Positions 23,434-35,741 of a stretch of 64,000 bases of DNA are shown in pieces. Made by a program: the position numbers and the translations under genes. How positions within the stretch are numbered: position 1 is the first letter of the stretch; each line of letters starts with the position of its first letter. The notes under the pieces are model-generated. The model ran no database searches. It saw only the letters and a program-made list of their open reading frames with translations, and was not told where the DNA came from. The DNA comes from Bugula neritina (Eukaryota; Bryozoa; Gymnolaemata; Cheilostomatida; Bugulidae). Location of the stretch: NCBI GenBank assembly GCA_964035545.1, contig OZ037769.1, forward strand, positions 12,638,633-12,702,632. The letters run 5' to 3'.

Positions 23434-24840
23434 CTCTGATGAATGGCTTTGGGATAGCCTCGATAATCTAAATTCACAGTTGGATGAAGGGGGCAGGGTA
23501 TTTGCCTGAAACATTTGTGTGAATTATAAATTTATACGACTTCATATCTGACAACTCATTACTGTTAAGTAATGACTTGAGAGTGCAAAATCATCTGCTG
23601 CCTTCAAAGTGTTGCTTCTACTTTTCAGATTGATTTGTGTAGCACTTTTTCATGTGTAGGCTTTAACTTTATCACTATTTCAAATCTTTGTTAGTAAAAT
23701 GGTGTTGAAAATGTTGATATTAATTAAAGGTTAGAGTTGCATTGTGTTCACACATGAGTGTATTATTATGCATGTTGAGGTAATTTAAAAATAAGTTTCT
23801 GATTTATGATGATAAAACAGGTGCACTGGATATCTTTTAATACTACCAAATCATTTTTTGTTACTAGTTTATTGTTGTAGCTGTATTTTGACTATCACTT
23901 ATGTTATATTTTCTCTATTTACTCAATCTTATCTGAAATTTTCCAAAGTCAGCAAGCTGTGCTTGAATAACTGTACTCTTCTTTTCTGATGTTTCTTTGC
24001 TGCAAGTTATACAATAACATACAATGTTAGGTTCCCAATTTTTTCTTCAATTTCCTTCTCAAGGTCAAAGGTAATCCCACTGTATTGCTATCATCCTACT
24101 AAAATGGAATATTGCAGTTATTTTTATCTAGTCGAGTTATTGCTAATCCTCACCTTCACTATTTATATATACAATCTCGGTTTATTTATTTATTTGTATT
24201 TATTTGTTTTTGTATACTTTCCTGTGACGTATATTTGATATGTGAAATAAACTAGGCAGAAAGAAGATATCGTGTTTTGTTTTCTGCCGCTTCAGTGATA
24301 TTTAACTACAAAGCTGTAATGATCTTTAATCCCTTTTAATTTAAATTTTTCATGTTTTCAGCTTTATCAACATGAGATGACATTGAAGCCAACAGTGCGC
24401 TATGAAACAGCAACATCTCTGTTTTGTACAATACTAACAAATACAAGGTCTTAAAGTATAGCATACCATTATTGCTTTAATTATTGCTACACTGATTCAA
24501 ATAGATTAAATCTCAACTAACTTGTATATTTACATGAACTTAGTGCTATCATGTATTATATAAACCTAAGCAATTGCCTCAACATGCACAAATTGTTCCA
24601 ACATTTACAAGAAAAAAATATTACAGGTATAACTTTATAAAAACCTTATTCACCATGACAACAGATGATAAATAAGTTACTTTCCAAAAAATGATTTTAA
24701 AAGGCACATAATATTTTAGTTTGCCAAATTGGGAAACCTGAAAGAAAGCATAAATCCAAAAACATGAAATATAATTACAGAGACAAGGGAAGACAACACT
24801 ATATACAGATTGCTTAGTAGTGAGAGTGTTAGAGTATAGA
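23434..24840. other. Convergent 3' region between TMEM68 and the RING gene
   Basis: No coding exon supported. AATAAA at 24246-24251 is a candidate TMEM68 poly(A) signal. The two stop codons are about 1.4 kb apart, so the 3'UTRs may come close or overlap. Confidence 0.55.
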
Positions 24841-27800
24841 TTAGGTATTGGCATCTCTCCTTGACCTTTCGGCAGCATTTCGTCTCAACTCTTGCCGAGT
24901 GACACGCCTGCTCCCTGATTGGCTAGGACCAGTAGCAGGTGGCCAAGTGATGGTAAAAGGATTGGCTGTTGCAGATGACCTTGATGGAGGTCGAGAAGCC
25001 TGAGATCTAGAGCGTAAAGGTGAAGGAGTGGGTGACATCGCAGATGAGTGCAATGTGTTGTCTGGTTGGCAGGATTGCCTACGCTCCAGCAAGTGTCCTG
25101 GTCCTGTAAGAAAGGAACTCAAACTATATAAATTTCTGAGAGTAGAGACTGCAAGACTAGGTCTATCCTCAACAGACACCTATTGATAAATATTGCTAAA
25201 ATCTTAAATTTTGTCAAAGTGGTCAGCTTTAAACTGTAAAGATAGTTAATAGCTTTACACAGCATGTAGCCTTGTCTAGACCTACAACTATCGTCATTGT
25301 ATTTTGAAGACAGAAAATGACTCCAATGACTACACATTCAGTGAAAATGCTCTTGCTGTGTCACAAGGCATTAGCAAGTACAAGTATTGTTCAAAGTATA
25401 AGAATGCTGTGGCATTCATCATTGATCATTACAGAACATGTACAATTCAAAGATTTCCCATCATGTTATCAGGGTAAAATACAGTAATGTTCATGTAGTA
25501 CAAATGTAATACTATCATAATCACATGTCATTTCACAAATTGAGAAATGACAATTATTTGTGATCGCCAAGCATCTTCTTAAAGTTCTGCATATAATACT
25601 TTGTCACTCTAAATATTATATACCCTATGCTCTCAAATTGAGAAAAAATAGCAGATGTGATTTAAAGTTATTGCAAAAATCTAGGAAACTTTAGAGATAA
25701 TTAAAGTAAAGACGTACCTGCTGTAGAGAGATTTCTGATTGACTCAGTTTGAGTATTAGACTGAGAACTAGAGCCCAGAGTGAGACCAGGAGCCTGGGCT
25801 ACATTGAGTTCACTTGTTGAAGAGGAAGGAACTTCCCCGCTCGTAGTTCTAGTACCAGAATCGAGGCTATGTGAATTGGAAGCACTGGCAGGTGAGTTAC
25901 TAGGTGAAGGGTCATTAGTGACCCGGTCAGAGATCAATAGGTCAGTAGCCAGGTCAGTATTGGTTGTCTGGTTGGTAGCTAGTCTGTCATTGCTCAGTTG
26001 GTTTCGTGTTGCAAGGGGATTGGTGCGTGAGCTGTGTGCAGTCTGATCATTGGCTGATGCAAATGAAGAGTTGAGAGAAAGTCTAGCATTTTCTGAACTG
26101 AGACGAAAGAATCGAGCCCTTCTTACAGGACTTCTGGGCTCTTCTGCAGATGACCGGATAGAAGTGGGAGGAGCTAAAACAAAAGGAATAAAGTAACACT
26201 CGAAAATTTAATTTAAGTTCTGAAATTGAAAGCAATGAATCAAAAAGTTTCTTCAAACACAAACTGGTTTATGCATCATTGGTAAATTAATTTAAATGCA
26301 GAGTTTGGACTGCAAACATGTAGCAAATTTAAATTTGATTGTTGACAATAAAAACAACCAATTAGTAGTAAAAAGTTTCAGTATATTTCTGCTCAACCTG
26401 GTTGCAAAGTAGTGGGATTATTAATGGAGTATACAGGTGAGGTGAGTGGAGGTAACTCCCATCTCCTCAGCCTGTGAGCCACATCATCCACATCGTTATT
26501 CACAGCTGCAACAGAATACAGGATCACAGGCTGCAACTCAACAAGTGATGATATTGTAGCCAATTGTTACATAATTTGAAAGTTTGAAGCAAGCTGTTAG
26601 AACTAGAATCCAAGGTAATTATTTACACCTATTCATCCAAGTTTATAGTCGCCATCCCTGTGAGAAACCCCTGATAGAAAGGTTTTTTTTAAACAGGCTA
26701 AGGACTTATTCAGATGAGGCACAGGAGCAATTGTGACCGGATGTTCTTCCTAACATTAGTAATGGCCTTTACCGGGATTCGAAACCTAGTGCTCTAACCT
26801 TTAAAGTCTAGACCATGGCTGCTCCAATAGATTTGCATCTACTGCTGTGCATTATATAGTTATGGAATGCATAACAAACACAAATGAACAGAAAATATAA
26901 TAAATGAGCATATTTAAAAAAAACTTGAAAAACATAGCTGCTTTGCCTTGGAAAAACAATTGATAGCTACAAAATATTTAAAACACAATATTGTTATTTT
27001 TATACACTTGAGATAAAAGAACTTGTTTTAATTAAGTAATACAGCTTAGAAGTACGGTTTTGCTTTAAATAGATATGGAAAAGTTATAACCATCTAGAAG
27101 CCCGACTAAACTTAGACGAGAAGACAAGTATGGCAAGACAGAGCTCAGTCTACAACATGTTTTTGTAGTAATGCTTAACTCCCTTTAGTATGACTGGGCA
27201 ATTGTTCAATTCTAAATTAAATTTTTGTATCACTTTTTCTGTTTGATTGCACTCGGCCGTCACTGAAATTATGGTGAGTATTTTAGTTTTTCAACAGTTC
27301 TAAGTTTGAATTGAGTTTGTAAAGCCAATTAAAGTAGTGGGTTTAATACAACTTCTATTCATAACCCTAACAACTGAATTACCAATAATGGAAATTCATA
27401 ACTACGACTTTGTTTTCATGTTTATAAAAATACCATTAATATGAAATACAGTACCCCTGCGTTAGGGTAAAAAATAATCTATATACTAGTGATATAATGT
27501 CTAGTGTAATGTTTATAATATTTTATTAATCTTTGGTCGACGACGAAGTTGTAACTCAAAACATTTTGTTTGTTCCTTCGCAGGCAGCCCTATGTTTTGG
27601 TGCATTCACTCCCAAGTTGGAACCATCTCCACTTTTATTCAACAGGTAACACATGCTAGTAGGTACACGTTATAGTTACTAATTTGCATGGTTGAGTTGC
27701 TTAATGTTTCCTGAATTGACTTAATTTCTCTAGTTTTATGGAATAGCATTATAAACACAATTTAAAATTGTGCTGCAATGTATGCAGGTATTGCACATGT

Positions 27801-30800
27801 GTGTTTTTCATATTCACAAACACAGCATTATCAACAGGTTTCAATAAGTTATTATAACCTCACTATTAAATTATTGCTATATTATAACGTCATGTCAATC
27901 GTCAAACTGATAATATTACTTTTGCAAGATGAAGATAAAACTGGAATATTATAAGTATCCCAAGACTTGAAGTTTTAATATAAACCAATCTAGTTGACAG
28001 TATGTGGTGCCCAAATCTTAGTCTAATCAACATCGAGAACTTTATTTTTTTTTGCTATTTGTTAGAACAGTATTTACTAGTTTTGAAAAATTATGTAGTT
28101 GCAATTTTTCTGTAGATAATAGTAAATAGCTGCTGTTGGAATTTCCAATTGTTGGAATTCACAAAAACTTGTGAAGCCATAACTTAAATACGCGAATAAC
28201 TTCACTGAAACCTCAGAGTGACGGTGGCCGAGTGGGTAGCTGCGCAGTTTGATAATATCCGGCAAGCGAGGGACAGGCGGTTCGAGCCCAAGAGCGCGTC
28301 TGAATTTCCTGCGCCCTAAATAGCTGCCCACCAGGTGCCGGAAGCCACCGGATCTCGGATTTTTGTTTTTCGAAAATTGTGTAACACAGCCTTTAAAATA
28401 CGAGCTAAGTTTGAAAATATGAATACAGATTTTTTTAAGGCAAATGGTATAATTTATCTTTAATAAATGATTCAGCAGATTGCGCTGTGCACATTCTGCA
28501 AGCTGTACTCCTATGGGCGAAACCCTTCTTCACGCCCAGCCATTGACGTAAAACCAAATAACCCTACAGATCTTCCATATCCAGCCATGTCTGGTCTCCC
28601 TCTATCAGAGTACAAGGCGTGAGTTCTGCATCTCTTCAATGCAATAGCATGTTCTGGTATCGAACTGTGTAGAAAAAAGTCTATAATTGAAAACCATACC
28701 ACCATCTTCTCTAGCTATTTCTACATTCAACTAATCATGATGATAATATGCATGAGGTGAAAGTAGACTCATATTGAAAAGTTGTACTGATGCAGCTATT
28801 AGTTATTTGTATTGGTCAGTGATGTCTAAACTTTCGTGATATTCAGTTTAAATCAAACTGGTTATAAATATCAACATCTGTCTCTATAAGGTTCCATAAA
28901 GTCAACTTTTTACATTGCCTTGCCAACCCTTATAGCATTTAAAGTTGTCATATAAAGTCATTTTTCAACATATGGACGTACTAAGTGGTTGTGATCCGTA
29001 GATAGTTGGCAGAGCTGTGCAGTAGATGCGGCTGATTTATAATACGTTGGTTACTATAGTAGACGTTGATAGTTCATGACTGGACTGTTGCTGAAGCCCG
29101 ACTAAACTTAGACGAGAAGATAATCGCAAAAGGGTATTTTTAGACACCTCAAGGATTTGGCAGGGCACTTTAATAACTAAATTTCACCATAATTATATAT
29201 ACTGTACTTACTAGGAAAGTTTTCAAAAGCTCTTAAAAATGTTATTACCCGTCTGATTGTAAAACATACACTCATACATAAACCAGAAAAATAATTATTT
29301 TTCCTGAACCACAACCTTTTACAAAACTGACTCTTTCATTGTTTTTTAAAATTTAACCGATGAAACACACACAGTTTAGTTTAAAATGTGACCTTCACCT
29401 TCTATTAAGTTGTTGAGAGTAACTGTCACCTCCCCTAATTCATTCTCAAACCGTCTAATCTCGCTGAGTTGCTCTCGGTTGTACCTCCTCTGAAGGTTGA
29501 CCAATGAAGTGAGATTATCTCTGTGCCTCTGTAAGTCTTCCTCAAACATGTCCAGTAGAAACGCCAGCCGGTTCTGCCCTGAACAAAAATAACCAGATAT
29601 GTACACCTAAATACGGAAAACTTTACTTTTTAAATGAAGCATTTCTTGATTTTGTGTGTTTCAAGTTAGATTCTAAGCACCTTCAATGAAGGCTAGTTGC
29701 GTATTCATATAATTCCTTTGATGTCTTCGACGAGACTCCTCCACCGTGTGTTCAAAATCTACTGAGCTGCAGAGATCTGGGAAGACAACTTCACCACTTC
29801 TAGACCTGCACAATGGAAAACTATTGTTGGATTTTTACATAAGCTGGGAAAGCTTTTCCCTAATACATGATAGCTTTTCCCTAATACATGATAGCTTTTC
29901 ACATATCATCTTAGCTATATTATGCTTTTCCACTATCATTATAGCTAATACACAAAAGCTAACTTTTTTATTACTATAAGGACCCAGCAGTTTTTTCTCT
30001 TATCCAGACTTGTATCTCGCACTTGTACTTGTTACTTATAACTCATGAGATAACCTTTTCATTTACACATTGCTGTTTCTTTCAGTCTGCTATAAACTAT
30101 TACAAATATTTACTTCTCTAACTCAAAACACAACTTTTATAGAGCATAAAAAATTTACTAGTCTTCATCTCCAAGTAGCTACTCGGCAATCTGCTACAGT
30201 TACCATATCTGGGCTTAGTTAATAGACACTGCATTTTGCTCAGTCGTTTAATTGGTGAACAACTTGTCTTAACACATGCTATAGGTCAGCGTGTTGTTGT
30301 TACCTAATAGTGGGAAGATAGGCGTGTCTCAGATCAACTCCAGCATCTTCAAGCCCATGAGAATGACATCTATAGTCTCCTAATTGACCCTTCCACTGAC
30401 ATCTAACGCATCTGGTACATAGAGGCAATACTAAATGGTGTGCCAGCACTGGTAGAGCAACATGTACAAGAATAAGATGCATGTATATTCCGTTTTGTAG
30501 GATTGAGTATTTTAAAGCAGGAAATCAGTTATTTTAGCAGTAGTGACTAATGAAAGACAGCCACAAATAAAATTCTCAAGTAAAGTGGTCATTTGTATAG
30601 TGTGGACTGAGTGGTTTTTTCAATTAACCGGACAGTGTAACAGAAAATGACCCAGTCACTTTATGACTAAATAATTAGAAAAATACTGAAAAGGATTTTT
30701 TAAAATGAGCTAAAATATGTAAAATAAAAAATAACATCCACTGATTGAGCGCAGTTAAAATCCTTTGAATTGGGTTAAATTTTAAATATTTGCTGTTGAT

Positions 30801-31796
30801 AAAAAACAGTTTATAAATCAAAACTTCCCTAATAATATATTTATAAATTAATTGGGAGTAAATGAAAAGTAATGTAACCCATCATAGCAGCATACCTAAC
30901 TGGCATGCTATTAAGCTGTGATGTGGTGATGTCATCAGAAGAGTAAGTGCCAGAAACTCTGCAGACAGGGCACCTGTCAGTGTTACTATCACTTGTCAAA
31001 GACCATGCATATATACAGCTGGCACAGAACAGGTGCTTGTTGGTACATACATGAGCATCTTTGGCCAGCATATAACTACAACAGAAAGACATGAACCAGT
31101 TATAAACTTCTTTATTACTTCATTTATTTACAAATTAACCGAGCATCCACAAAAATCTAAATAAATGTTTAATTTTCATTGAAAAGACTACAAGACTAAT
31201 GAAAAATAATTTTGATTAAAAAATGCTACTGCTAGCATTACATGTATATAGAAAGATATCACTCGAAAATTGTACTTGGTGTCATTATCAAAGTTTTGCT
31301 ATGGCTTTACTAACCGATTAAAGATCCTAATAGAGCACATAATTAATAAGCAATAAAAACGTTTAAATTTCAAAAATCTGCTACCTTCATGCGATTAAAA
31401 ATGGCATTCAATCTATACTCAAGTAGATTTGACTTAATCAATAAAAACCTAAATAACAAAACTCGAAGACTGGTCTGCAATTATATGTTCATAGGCCTAG
31501 AGCAGCAATAGAGCAAAAATTCTTTTACATTTTGTGTGATTTGACCTCATCAAAATGAGAACCAAATAGTAAAATTTGGACGATACAATATAAATTCTAC
31601 TGTGTAAATTATCTTAAGGGTTTTAACAGCAGAAGTGAGTTGAAATAGCCAGCGGTGATTACCATATTTGACAGCACAGCTTTTCTCTTTCTTCTTCACA
31701 GATTTTTTCAAAGATTTCATCTTTGTATCCACCAACCTTGACACCGTGGGGCTCTAAAATATCTTGGCACACACTTTTAAACACTCCAGATGCCAT
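24841..31796 (-). CDS. RING-finger (C3HC4) E3 ligase-like protein with Ser/Thr-rich tail, family not recognised
   Basis: Eight exons: 31663-31796, 30896-31075, 30304-30411, 29681-29805, 29399-29578, 26398-26505, 25718-26173, 24841-25103 (1554 nt, 517 aa). An alternative donor would end exon 5 at 29393. A RING-HC is split by intron 1: C42, C45, C55, H59, C62, C65, C80, C83 (CCQIC ... CTNKHLFCASC ... RCPVC). Just after it is a short Cys/Trp segment, RCVRCQWKGQLGDYRCHSH (about 103-121), resembling the start of a TRAF-type zinc finger but lacking an obvious final Cys. Residues about 150-240 are charged and probably coiled coil (LLDMFEEDLQRHRDNL). About 275-517 is low-complexity, rich in Ser, Thr and Asn, with a basic C-terminus. 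Role inferred: ubiquitin ligation with a protein-binding helical middle. I considered OBI1/RNF219, but beyond the RING the match is not convincing. Intron 5 contains the MPND-derived insert. Confidence 0.8.
26637..26825 (-). mobile_element. tRNA-headed SINE (family 1)
   Basis: Minus-strand copy: AGTTTATAGTCGCCATCCCT at the tail, CTTCCTAACATTAGTAATGG body, and head ending near GACCATGGCTGCTCC. In RING gene intron 5. Confidence 0.85.
27125..29092 (+). pseudogene. Partial duplicate of MPND (introns 4-7) inserted in the RING gene intron
   Basis: This segment aligns by eye with 37,683-39,848 of the MPND gene. It starts at the 5' splice site of MPND intron 4 and stops at the CTG tract in intron 7. 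It carries a copy of exon 5 (27584-27645, same 62-nt length, splice sites kept, open frame) and of exon 6 (about 28501-28618). The exon 6 acceptor has changed from CAG to CAA, so the first AG lies one base later and splicing there would shift frame. Exon 7 is missing through a deletion of roughly 120 bp. There is no promoter-side exon and no MPN domain. It lies antisense to the host gene, in its intron 5. Perfect 28-bp direct repeats flank it. Confidence 0.88.
28220..28374 (+). mobile_element. Ser/Leu-tRNA-like SINE (copy in MPND insert)
   Basis: GACGGTGGCCGAGTGGGTAG (A box) and CAGGCGGTTCGAGCCCAAG (B box), then a body ending GGATCTCGGATTTTTGTTTT. It was carried along with the duplicated MPND intron; the source copy is 38861-39015. 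Confidence 0.75.
29848..29900. repeat. 21-bp short tandem repeat
   Basis: AGCTTTTCCCTAATACATGA repeated about 2.3 times in RING gene intron 3. Confidence 0.8.
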
Positions 31797-34700
31797 CTTC
31801 TGCTTGCTTTGCAATTATTAAATAACAAGAACAATAAATATAACAATGAATGCAAATATATGATTTATAGATTTCTTATTTGTTTAAATCTAATTTTTTG
31901 AATACAGTTTTAACTACCATTTAAAACAATCACTATAAAGTTGTTATCATTCAACAGGAAGTTGCTTCAGAAATAAGTTTCTGGCTAAAATATAAAATAT
32001 TTTACTTTATTTTTAACATAGACTCGCAATTTTATTAATAAATTATTGAAAATTAAACTGCTTTAATTAGAAATATTTATTATTTATAAAGCTTATGACT
32101 ATTTGTAATGTAAATAGTTGATGCAATTATATAAAATTAAATATGACTACAAGTAATAATGAATATTGTTACAATTTTTTAAAACTATACTTCTAGTTGT
32201 ACATATAGTTTCATATCACCAAGTGTTTTGCTAATAAGCATTAAGGTTATTCATTATATTAGTCAGGAAACTTGAGTTTTGACTTGGTAAATCAAAATGA
32301 GAACTGAAAAATCACAGCGACAGTGTTATTTTCAGTGCAACAATAGTTGTTATTGCCATTGTTTGGCTATCAATGCATCAATAATAATAATACTATAAAA
32401 ATTTTTAATCATATATAACTATTGTGAAGTATTTTTCCTTGAGCTAGACTGGGCTTGGGGACTGCACTTCATCTGGGTCGCTGTCCGTGCCTGTTCCACC
32501 ACTAATTCTTATTACTAATTTCATTGCAGAGCTAGAATGACTCAGCTTGACTTAGCTATATAGCTGGCTACTGTTAGCTATTACGCTGTCACATTAGAGA
32601 ATAACCGTTATTTTAAGCTATTTACGACAAGATGACAAATACAGTTAGTAATCAGTATTCTACTAGGCATAGACCAATAAGGTTGGTCAGTTGGTAATGA
32701 TCGGTAAACCATCAGTTGCTGATTGATTCCTGGTTATACATTAGAAATAAAGATGAAATCCAACCCGTGCACCTCTCTGGCATCATAGTTTATTCAGTAG
32801 TAAATGAGCATCACACTCTACTTACGCACCACAATTGGTCATAAGTCTTGAGAATGTGAAGTGAAAACTTCATAACTATGTTATGGTATGATGATATGAT
32901 TACATACATGAAAAATGTTAAACTTGGTAAGTTAAAATAGCGAGCACTTTCAGTACAAGACAATTAATCGGAGCAAATGCCAAACCACGAGAATCAGGAG
33001 CCATGCATTTTAACATTACTGCAAGACTTGAAGTTAGCTCTAACGATTATGATAATTTTAGACAAACCCAATGATAATTTTTTATAATCATAATGATAAT
33101 AGTTAATATTAATAGCAAAATCAAATCTCGCACTCAGATTACCATCATCATTAAGACTGAAGTCATCATCATGGTTTTTGATATTATAATTATCAGGATG
33201 ATTTTCCTTTGTAATTATACTTACTTATATAGTGCCTTAATCATAATGACTAATGAGTAATGACTATCACTATGAGTATGACAATAATATCAATATTAAT
33301 TATCATTGGTTATCATAATCATTGTCAATTGTAATTTACTGATTGATACACTAATACTGGTTGAATTGGATCATCTATTTTGAATTTGATTATTCATATT
33401 CATATCACAATATTTTTCTCTGTAATTGTTGTCATGATGACGATTATTATTATGAATATTCATCATTATGATTGTGATGTCGATTATTATAATTAATAAT
33501 ATTTTAATTTAAATTTTATTTGTTTTAATTTGCAATATAAAACACATTATGATTATTCAAAATTAGTTTTGTACCTTGAAAATAAACTATACTAATTGAA
33601 AATAACAAAAAATAGAACTTTGTCCTCAGCTAAACTAGGGTAAAAAAATCTTGATCAACATCAATATGAATCTGGTATCTTTAGCAGAAACTGAAACTCA
33701 AACTTTAGGCAGTAGCAGCGTGATTTCTGTGATGTACCTTCAGCATAGAGGTTGCTACCGAGCGCATAGCCTAAAATATTAAAAGTGATACGGCGAGAAC
33801 TATTTTCTTCTCAGGTTGAAGCTTTTTTAAGCTTTTTGAAACTATACTAAGGTCGAGAAGCTTTTAGCGAGCCAATGAACATAAAAATGCATTTCTATAA
33901 ACTTTAACTTTCAAGAATTACACTCATTAAATGAGGACATTTAATTTTATCATTGTAAGTTCTATAGCTACACGTTTAAGTACATCTAATTTTATGTGCT
34001 CAAACTAATATTAAACTATTAAAGGGTATTATTTTATTATTAATCCTCTTGTTATTAAGGTGATCTTCCAGTCCCAGCAGCTTTAAGTACAGTAGTCAGT
34101 AGACCTTCACCTTGGTTATTTGTGAGTGTCACAAATTCTCAGTCCAAGTCTCAGCCTGGCATTCCATGTCAAAGTGAGACACAAACATTTTTGATTTTAT
34201 CTTATATTTAACTTGATTTCAGTTTCACTTTTAATATTGCTCATTACTGGCTACTGAGTACTGGATCTCTGTCTAGTACTAGTAGCACTAGCAGTGCCAG
34301 TAGATGTACTTGTAGCTCAAGTTCAAGTTGTAGGCTTTAAGTTCAACTTTTAAATTTAGTCTAACTTTTAATTAAGTTTATAATTATTATCAATTTAATA
34401 TCAATATAATTATTTATATTTTTAGCAATTAGTATTGCTAAAAGTGACAATATTATAACTGTAGGCCTAGGGCATTTGTGATTTGATGAGTCGCTCATCA
34501 TGAGTGTGATAGTGATACTGATACTGATTATCATAGTGAATCAGAATGTGATATTCATCAGTGACAATCAAAGTGACAGTGGTGTTAAATGTAGCTAATA
34601 GTAATACTATTACTTGTAGTCATAAAAAGTTGAAACTGTATCTATGACTATAATTTAATACTTTAATAATCATAATGTGACACTGACTGTATCTGATTTT

Positions 34701-35741
34701 TATCAATGTTTACTTTTAGTTATGATTTTGATTATCATTATTATGCCACTGAGAATTGTAAATAATTTGTTCCCGAGACAAGTAATTTTGATTCATATTG
34801 CTTAACTTTAAAAACTGCAGTTTAGGTAAAAGCTACTCAAATAGTAATTTATTGTTAATAATTATTATTTTTATTTTACCTTCTGCTACAAACAAAAATA
34901 TACAAATTATTATTATTGCTGCTAGCATAATTTATAACTTGGTAGCAGTACTAGTTATGCTAGCAGTATAGTTGTTTTATACCTTATAGTTGATATTACT
35001 TTGTCCCTGTGAATAGTGAATAATTACTTCAATGGGAATGTCAACCCAAGCAATCACAATAAGCATGAAAGTAAATGTTATATAAATATTCTTCAGAACG
35101 CTAATTTTAATTTTTGACAGTTTAGTCATTATAACTTGCAATGAATATTTTGATACTTTGAGTGTAAGTCTAGAAACCTAATTGTTGTAACTTACTGAAT
35201 CAAAGTGTCAAAGCCTAACATTTACACTTTAGCTGTGACTGTAATTGCGAGGCTACAGGCTTAAAAATCAGACATTTTTTTCATTATCTTCTGCAAAAGA
35301 GATAGATGAAAAGCATTGCATGGAACTTTCTGCATTTTTAGTGCTAATCTGGACAGACCTACCTGGGTAGAGTGCAAAACTTGTTGAAACACTTTGCTAA
35401 AACACATTGCAGCTGGGATTTGAACCCCATGTGTTTTATCTACTATGTCATTCTATCATCCAATGTTTTAAATGAAAACATCAATAAGATTTACACAGTC
35501 TGAACATTATAAGACATGATGAATTTGTTTTTATTTGTGGAAGTCAGTTGATATTTTATACAAACAGCAATTATTACTATGTTTAACATCACCGCCAGGA
35601 TTGTCTCCATTTCTTAAGGATTTACTGTTGAAAGTATGTCAATCACCCATCAATGTGAAAAATAATCATTTTGACAAAAACAAACAGATTTTAATTACTG
35701 AAAACATTGTGCTTTACTTATTTCAGGAGATAATCAAAGGA
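31797..35741. other. Divergent intergenic region between the RING gene and MPND
   Basis: About 3.9 kb without a supported coding exon. It is expected to contain both promoters and MPND 5'UTR exon(s); an acceptor (TATTTCAG) at 35727 precedes the MPND start. Simple repeats rich in ATCATTATGATT-type words occupy about 33,020-33,520 and 34,480-34,760. Confidence 0.55.
33020..33520. repeat. Degenerate TGATnATCA-type simple repeat
   Basis: Many overlapping ATCATAATGAT and TATCATTATGAT words of both orientations, so the tract is locally palindromic. Similar to 15,535-15,910. Confidence 0.55.

Larger units (their letters stand above)
27097..29120. repeat. 28-bp perfect direct repeats flanking the MPND-derived insert
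   Basis: The same 28 bases occur at 27097-27124 and 29093-29120, beginning GAAGCCCGACTAAAC and ending GACGAGAAGA. MPND-like sequence begins immediately after the first copy and ends immediately before the second. I do not see this 28-mer at the MPND source locus. The arrangement reads as a target-site duplication created when about 2 kb was inserted. It is long for a typical transposon duplication and may instead reflect repair of a staggered break. Confidence 0.9.

Noticed and set aside
24360-24450. Possible extra exon (acceptor TGTTTTCAG, then to ACAAATACAAG before a GT)
   Set aside because: It lies after the TMEM68 stop codon and shows no protein similarity; at most an alternative 3' exon.
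27125-29092. A second functional MPND gene
   Set aside because: Only exons 5 and 6 are present, the exon 6 acceptor is shifted, exon 7 is deleted, and there is no MPN domain.
29376-29398. In-frame stop after LIEGEGHILN as the end of the RING gene
   Set aside because: GT donors at 29398 or 29392 lead in phase to three further exons (26398-26505, 25718-26173, 24841-25103) that close with a stop; I prefer the longer model, though a short isoform is possible.
31550-31744. Lys-rich ORF overlapping the first RING gene exon
   Set aside because: It is the same DNA in a shifted frame; the true frame gives MASGVFKSVCQ leading to the first RING cysteines.
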